A stretch of DNA of 16,262 bases, taken from the NCBI GenBank assembly GCA_046596415.1, contig JBKJML010000015.1, positions 1 through 16,262 on the forward strand, read 5' to 3'. This DNA comes from JBKJML01 sp046596415. GTDB taxonomy: Bacteria; Actinomycetota; Thermoleophilia; Gaiellales; Gaiellaceae. Shown here piece by piece: positions 12,960 to 16,262 of this stretch; the stretch's first letter is position 1; every line of letters starts with the position of its first letter. The notes under the pieces were generated by a model that made no database searches, was not told the origin of the DNA, and saw only the letters and a program-made list of their open reading frames with translations. The position numbers and the translations under genes are program-made.

Positions 12960-12988
12960 ACAATACTTGACAAGTCAATATTGATCAA
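12960..12988 (-). promoter_or_regulatory. Candidate marR promoter
   Basis: On the minus strand TTGATC (12988-12983) and TATTGT (12965-12960) are separated by 17 bases, a good sigma-70-like pair. The -10 ends seven bases before the ATG at 12952, so the mRNA would have almost no leader. The pair spans the palindromes of the spacer. Confidence 0.5.
12967..12988. promoter_or_regulatory. Probable MarR operator: overlapping palindromes
   Basis: Three palindromes overlap in this AT-rich island: TTGACAAGTCAA (12967-12978, five-base arms around AA), the perfect ten-mer TCAATATTGA (12975-12984) and the perfect eight-mer TTGATCAA (12981-12988). This size and symmetry suit a MarR dimer. They cover the -35 elements of both divergent promoters, so binding would repress both genes. 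Confidence 0.55.
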
Positions 12989-12996
12989 GCTACTAT
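12967..12996 (+). promoter_or_regulatory. Candidate promoter of yceI and the FMN reductase gene
   Basis: A perfect -35 hexamer TTGACA at 12967-12972 is followed after 18 bases by TACTAT at 12991-12996 (four of six consensus). Transcription would start near 13003, leaving a leader of about 30 bases that contains the strong AGGAGG at 13024-13029 before the ATG at 13035. Confidence 0.55.
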
Positions 12997-13034
12997 TGCG
13001 CCGTCAACGAAATGTTCTTTCACAGGAGGCTCGC

Positions 13035-13586
13035 ATGTCGGCCACAGAGACGATCACCACCAAGCATCGCATCCCCGCCGGCGACTGGAAAGCGGACAGC
13101 GTCCATTCGTCTGTTGCCTTCTCGGTCACCTACCAGGGCGTCGGCACGTTCCGCGGTGGTTTCACCGATTTCGAGGCGAGCCTGACCGGCGGCGAGGCGC
13201 CCCGGCTCGAGGGCCTCGCCCGCGTTGCGAGCGTCACCGCCCAGGACGAGAACCTGATCGGGCACCTGCAGTCGCCCGACTTCTTCGACGCCGAGCAGTA
13301 CCCCGAGATCCGCCTCACCGGCACCGACTTCGCCTTCGAGGGCGAGAACGTCGTCATCCAGGGCGAGCTGACCCTGCGCGATGTCACGCTGCCGGTCGAG
13401 CTGCGCGGGACGATCAGCGTCCCCGGCCTCGACGCCTACGGCAAGGAGCGCATCGGCGTCTCCCTGTCGACCGAGGTCGACCGCACCGCCTTCGGCGTCT
13501 CGTGGAACGCGGAGCTGCCGAACGGCGGCGTCGCCGTCTCGAACGAGACCCGCCTCGAGGCCGAGCTCGTGCTGGCCCAGGCGTAA
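13035..13586 (+). CDS. YceI family protein
   Basis: A 183-residue YceI-type lipocalin-like beta-barrel. The N-terminal signature GDWKADSVHSSVAFSVTYQG is at about 16-35, followed by GTFRGGFTDFEASLTGG, RVASVTAQDENLIGHLQSPD at about 63-82, FFDAEQYPEIRLTGTDF, and LTLRDVTLPVELRGTI at about 112-127. The family binds isoprenoid-like or other hydrophobic ligands; many members are periplasmic, but no signal peptide is visible here, so this one is probably cytosolic. The start is decided by a perfect AGGAGG five bases before the ATG at 13035; the open frame back to 12933 covers the promoter and is not coding. It is divergent from marR, probably repressed by it, and co-transcribed with the FMN reductase gene two bases downstream. 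Confidence 0.93.
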   Translation: MSATETITTKHRIPAGDWKADSVHSSVAFSVTYQGVGTFRGGFTDFEASLTGGEAPRLEGLARVASVTAQDENLIGHLQSPDFFDAEQYPEIRLTGTDFAFEGENVVIQGELTLRDVTLPVELRGTISVPGLDAYGKERIGVSLSTEVDRTAFGVSWNAELPNGGVAVSNETRLEAELVLAQA

Positions 13587-13588
13587 CG

Positions 13589-14140
13589 ATGAGGATCCTC
13601 GCGGTATCGGGAAGCCTCCGCCGCGACTCCTACAACGCCCAGCTCCTGCGCGCCGCGCAGGAGCTGGTGCCGGCGGGAGTCGAGCTCGAGCTCTACGACG
13701 GGCTCACAGCGGTGGAGCCGTTCGACCAGGACGAAGAGCGCGACGCTCCCGCGGGTGCGCAGAGCTTTCGTGACGCGATCGCGGCAGCCGATGCCGTCCT
13801 TTTCGCCACCCCGGAGTACAACTCGTCGATCCCCGGCCAGCTCAAGAACGCGCTCGACTGGGCGTCGCGCCCGACCGTCAATGAGGGCGCCCTCTGGTCG
13901 AAGCCCGTCGCCGTGATCGGCGCCAGCACCGGCTCGTTCGGCGCCGTCTGGGCCCAGGCCGAGCTCCGCAAGGTGCTCTCCGCCTCCGGCGCCCGTGTCG
14001 CCGAGGCCGAGCTCGCCGTCGGTCGCGCGCAGGAGCACTTCGCCGACGGCAGCCTCGTCGACCCCGAGCTCCGCCGCAGCCTCGCCGAGGCGCTGGAGAC
14101 GCTCGTCACCTCGGTCCGCCCCGTGCTCGCCGCGGCCTAG
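13589..14140 (+). CDS. NADPH-dependent FMN reductase (flavodoxin-like quinone or azo reductase type)
   Basis: A 183-residue flavodoxin-fold protein. VSGSLRRDSYNAQLLRAA at about 6-23 is the FMN phosphate loop, and FATPEYNSSIPGQLKNALDW at about 72-91 is the hallmark of the NADPH-dependent FMN reductase family. PVAVIGASTGSFGAVWAQ at about 106-123 supports the flavin and nicotinamide site. Members reduce FMN, quinones, azo dyes or chromate using NAD(P)H. The ATG comes two bases after the yceI stop, with no strong ribosome site of its own, so it probably depends on coupling. The stop TAG shares the palindrome CTAG at 14137-14140 with the stop of the convergent HAD gene. MarR control of a redox enzyme is a common pattern. 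Confidence 0.92.
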   Translation: MRILAVSGSLRRDSYNAQLLRAAQELVPAGVELELYDGLTAVEPFDQDEERDAPAGAQSFRDAIAAADAVLFATPEYNSSIPGQLKNALDWASRPTVNEGALWSKPVAVIGASTGSFGAVWAQAELRKVLSASGARVAEAELAVGRAQEHFADGSLVDPELRRSLAEALETLVTSVRPVLAAA

Positions 14141-14727
14141 AGCGCAGCGACGAGCTCGAGCAGGTCGTCGAAGCGCTCGAACGGGACGCCCTCGCGCTCC
14201 AGGTGCCGCGCGAGCCCGTCGCGGGCGAAGACACGCGATGCGGCCCGGGCGGCGCAGTAGTCAGAGGCCCCGTCGCCGGCGTAGGTCACCTCACCCGGCG
14301 GGAGCTGCGCGCGCTTGCACGCCTCGCCGCACTCGGGGCACGGCGCCTCGTCACGCCAGGTGACGCGCCAGCCGCCCGGTTCCGCGTGCACGTGGTTCGC
14401 GCGCACGTCCAACCCGACGACACCCTCGCGAGCCAGGATCGGCTCGATCAACTCGTGGAAGCCGGAGGAGAGGATGATCGGCCGGTGCTCGCGGGCCAGC
14501 TGGGCAAAGCCGCGGCGCACCTCGACGTGCTCGACCATCCAGGCGACGACCTCGTCGAGCGGCGCGGTCACCGTCTCGAACTCCATCGCGATCACCTCGT
14601 GCAGCGTCATCGTCTTGAAGAGCGCCCGCTCGGCGTGCTCGAAGACCTCCGCCTCGCCGAACTCGGCGAGCAGGAGGTGCAGGCCGTCCACCGCGGTAAC
14701 GGTGCCATCCCAGTCGAGGACGAGCAC
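14137..14727 (-). CDS. HAD-superfamily phosphatase, phosphoserine-phosphatase/MtnX-like
   Basis: A 196-residue HAD hydrolase. Motif I DWDGT at about 5-9 carries the nucleophile Asp5 and the acid-base Asp7. Motif II is ILSSGF at about 85-90, the likely motif III lysine is near 138, and motif IV is GDGASD at about 151-156. A helical cap lies between motifs I and II, as in subfamily IB. An unusual feature is CPECGEAC at about 130-137, three closely spaced cysteines suggesting a small metal site or disulfide before the lysine. The start GTG at 14727 overlaps the hmgA stop by one base, so it belongs to the homogentisate operon, although no phosphatase step is known in that pathway. The substrate is not assigned. 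Confidence 0.85.
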   Translation of the reverse strand: MLVLDWDGTVTAVDGLHLLLAEFGEAEVFEHAERALFKTMTLHEVIAMEFETVTAPLDEVVAWMVEHVEVRRGFAQLAREHRPIILSSGFHELIEPILAREGVVGLDVRANHVHAEPGGWRVTWRDEAPCPECGEACKRAQLPPGEVTYAGDGASDYCAARAASRVFARDGLARHLEREGVPFERFDDLLELVAAL

Positions 14728-15920
14728 TAGAGGTGAGAGGTGAGGCCGGCGTCGTCCGGTGTGGTGCCGTCAGACTCGTACCACGAGTACGCGTATTTGC
14801 CGTCGTCGAGGTCGCGCGCGAACGTGGTCAGCCGCAGCGGGTTGAACGTGTCGCACATCACTGCGAGCTCGCCCGTCTCGGCCATCCCGATCGAGCGCTC
14901 CGCGAGGCCCGGCTGCGGCCCGTGCGGCAGGCCCGACGGATGGAGCGTGATCGAGCCGACGTTGACGCCCTTGCGCGAGCCGAAGTTGCCGGAGACGTAA
15001 TAGATCATCTCCTCGGACTGGAGATTCGAGTGGTGGTACGGGATCGGCACCGCCTCCGGGTCGAAGTCGAGCTTGCGCGGACAGAAGGAGCAGATGACGA
15101 AGTTCCGGCCCGCGAAGGTCTGATGGGCGGGAGGCGGCTGGTGGATCCGGCCGGTGATCGGCTCGAAGTCATGGATCGAGAACGTCCACGGGAAGAGGTA
15201 GCCGTCCCAGCCGACGACGTCGAACGGGTGATAGTCGACGACGTAGGTCTGGTAGCCGCCCCGCACCCGCACCTTGATCGGGAACTCACCGGTCTCGCGG
15301 TGGGTGTTGAGCCGGGTCGGCGGATGGATGTCGCGGGTGTAGTACGGCGCCCCTTCGATGATCTGGCCGTACTGGTTGCGGTAGCGGCGCGGGATCTCGA
15401 TCAGGCCTGGCGTCTCGAAGACGACGTACCGCTGCGGCCCCTCGGGACGGAAGCGGTACGTCGTTCCGCGCGGGATGACGACATAGTCGCCCTCCTTGTA
15501 GGGCAGCTCGCCGAACGTCGTCTCGAGCGTGCCCGATCCCTCGTGGACGAAGATCGCCTCGTCGCCCTCGCCGTTGCGGAAGAAGTAGTCCATCGAGTCG
15601 GTGGGGCGGCACAGGGAGATCTCGACGTCGGCGTTCCACATCAGGAGTCGCCGGCCCGTCACCTCGTCGCCTCCGGGCGGCACGTCGTAGGTGTTCAGGA
15701 GCCGGTGCTGGTGGGTGTCGGGCACCCACTCGTCGCGCACGATCGGCTCGAACTGGGCGATCTCCAGCACCCGGCAGGGCGAATGGAGGTGGTAGAGGAT
15801 CGACTCGTTCCCGGTGAACCCTTCGAGGCCCATCACCTCCTCGGTCAGGAGGATCCCGTTCTCCCGGTGCTGGATGTGACGCTTGCGCGGCACGTCCCCG
15901 AGTCGCTGGTAGAAGGGCAC
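14727..15920 (-). CDS. hmgA: Homogentisate 1,2-dioxygenase
   Basis: Opens the aromatic ring of homogentisate with oxygen to give maleylacetoacetate, the key step of tyrosine and phenylalanine breakdown. The 397-residue protein is a cupin-type enzyme slightly shorter than eukaryotic forms (about 430-445). The iron ligands match the family pattern: His297 and Glu303 in YHHSNLQSEEM, and His333 in SGLPHGP. Other landmarks are VVDYHPFDVVGWDGYLFPW at about 227-245, RNFVICSFCPRKLDFDPEA at about 272-290, and GDYVVIPRGTTYRF at about 144-157 in the first barrel. The start is GTG at 15920, 22 bases after the fumarylacetoacetate hydrolase stop, with only a weak ribosome site. The HAD phosphatase gene follows with a one-base overlap. 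Confidence 0.95.
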   Translation of the reverse strand: MPFYQRLGDVPRKRHIQHRENGILLTEEVMGLEGFTGNESILYHLHSPCRVLEIAQFEPIVRDEWVPDTHQHRLLNTYDVPPGGDEVTGRRLLMWNADVEISLCRPTDSMDYFFRNGEGDEAIFVHEGSGTLETTFGELPYKEGDYVVIPRGTTYRFRPEGPQRYVVFETPGLIEIPRRYRNQYGQIIEGAPYYTRDIHPPTRLNTHRETGEFPIKVRVRGGYQTYVVDYHPFDVVGWDGYLFPWTFSIHDFEPITGRIHQPPPAHQTFAGRNFVICSFCPRKLDFDPEAVPIPYHHSNLQSEEMIYYVSGNFGSRKGVNVGSITLHPSGLPHGPQPGLAERSIGMAETGELAVMCDTFNPLRLTTFARDLDDGKYAYSWYESDGTTPDDAGLTSHL

Positions 15921-15942
15921 GGCGCCAGGATACCGCCAGCGA

Positions 15943-16150
15943 CTAGGTCGTTTTGGCGCCTACCACGTTGCGCAGGACGCCGATCCCCTCGACTTCGAGC
16001 TCGACCACGTCGCCCGGCCGGAGCCAGCGGCCATCGCCCAGTTCGAGGATGCAGCCGGTGCCGACCGTGCCGGAGCCGAGCAGGTCGCCGGGGCGCAGCA
16101 TCGTGTTCCGTGCTGCCTGCGCGCGGATCCGCTCCCACGAGAAGTGGAGG
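15943..16150 (-). CDS. Fumarylacetoacetate hydrolase family protein, C-terminal part (5' part missing)
   Basis: The visible coding part reads LHFSWERIRAQAARNTMLRP, then GDLLGSGTVGTGCILELGDG and GDVVELEVEGIGVLRNVVGA before the TAG stop. These are the conserved C-terminal elements of the family, which splits fumarylacetoacetate or related acylpyruvates; next to hmgA the fumarylacetoacetate role is likely. The frame stays open to 16212, but beyond 16150 it is not the family's protein: it is the antisense of the inverted copy at 16151-16262. The true upstream codons are found on the plus strand there. The 5' part of the gene, including the metal-binding acidic residues, is outside or inverted, so the gene is broken in this assembly. 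Confidence 0.85.
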
Positions 16151-16262
16151 CCGAGATGGTGGCGCGCGTGAACGGCGAGGAGCGCTCGCGCGGCAACCTG
16201 CGCGACCTCCACTTCTCGTGGGAGCGGATCCGCGCGCAGGCAGCACGGAACACGATGCTGCG
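16094..16262. repeat. 57-base perfect inverted repeat with a 55-base loop at the window edge
   Basis: Positions 16094-16150 and 16206-16262 are exact reverse complements over all 57 bases. The right arm runs to the last base of the window, so the repeat may be longer than seen. The loop 16151-16205 is unique. Both arms and the loop encode fumarylacetoacetate hydrolase sequence, the left arm on the minus strand, the loop and right arm on the plus strand. A fold-back artefact is the simplest explanation. Confidence 0.95.
16153..16262 (+). pseudogene. Inverted fragment of the fumarylacetoacetate hydrolase gene
   Basis: On the plus strand the loop reads EMVARVNGEERSRGNLRD and runs in frame into LHFSWERIRAQAARNTMLR. 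This is the normal family order, where a V-N-G-E-x-x-S-x-G-N stretch precedes the LHFSW-type helix. It is therefore the coding sequence that should lie upstream of 16150 on the minus strand, present here in the opposite orientation. It has no start codon context of its own and is best treated as a duplicated, inverted gene piece, probably artefactual. Confidence 0.75.

Noticed and set aside
15960..16253. A 97-codon minus-strand frame at the right edge
   Set aside because: It reads through the inverted repeat in a non-coding frame; its start is the antisense of the duplicated hydrolase sequence.

Overview
This is a very GC-rich, gene-dense bacterial chromosome segment (one sampled 60-base stretch at 3541-3600 is 78% G+C). 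Genes are short, tightly packed, often start with GTG or TTG, and many neighbours overlap by 1-14 bases. Together with the murI-rph-rdgB cluster, the YihY, DUF72 and YceI proteins and several candidate leaderless starts, this suggests an actinobacterium, possibly a deep-branching one of the Thermoleophilia type. That placement is an inference from style and gene content; there is no rRNA or tRNA in the window.

Layout. 1-1181 (minus strand): a roadblock/LC7-like protein, a small membrane-anchored protein and pyrE, all overlapping. 1214-2026 (plus): a YihY/BrkB membrane protein. 2118-3204 (minus): a lower-GC patch with a two-domain membrane protein whose reading frame is broken once. 3300-6055 (minus): a compact operon murI-rph-mgtC-rdgB, with each start overlapping the previous stop. 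6147-8759 (plus): a secreted protein of unknown function, a DUF72 protein and a class I glutamine amidotransferase. 8798-8840: a perfect 21-base inverted repeat between convergent genes. 8873-12342 (minus): a secreted protein with a heptad-repeat tail, an AlkA-like DNA glycosylase, a GNAT acetyltransferase fused to an unrecognised domain, a glutathione-transferase-like protein and a rhodanese. 12488-14140: marR on the minus strand diverging from yceI plus an NADPH-dependent FMN reductase on the plus strand, with nested palindromes in the shared promoter. 14137-16262 (minus): a homogentisate (tyrosine/phenylalanine) breakdown operon of fumarylacetoacetate hydrolase (partial), hmgA and a HAD phosphatase.

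How the genes work together. pyrE serves pyrimidine synthesis. murI supplies D-glutamate for peptidoglycan, rph trims tRNA 3' ends and rdgB removes deaminated purine nucleotides. The MarR/YceI/flavin reductase cluster looks like a small self-regulated stress or redox response unit. The last operon carries the ring-opening and final hydrolysis steps of homogentisate catabolism.

The two observations most worth checking are structural. The right edge of the window folds back on itself: a 57-base perfect inverted repeat splits the fumarylacetoacetate hydrolase gene and inverts its upstream coding sequence, most likely an assembly or template-switch artefact. The gene at 2118-3204 can be restored to one 361-residue protein with two copies of the same domain by removing a single base near 2794-2796. 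I saw no convincing new multi-gene defence or metabolic system, no CRISPR array and no insertion sequence. No stretch over 300 bases lacks a gene.
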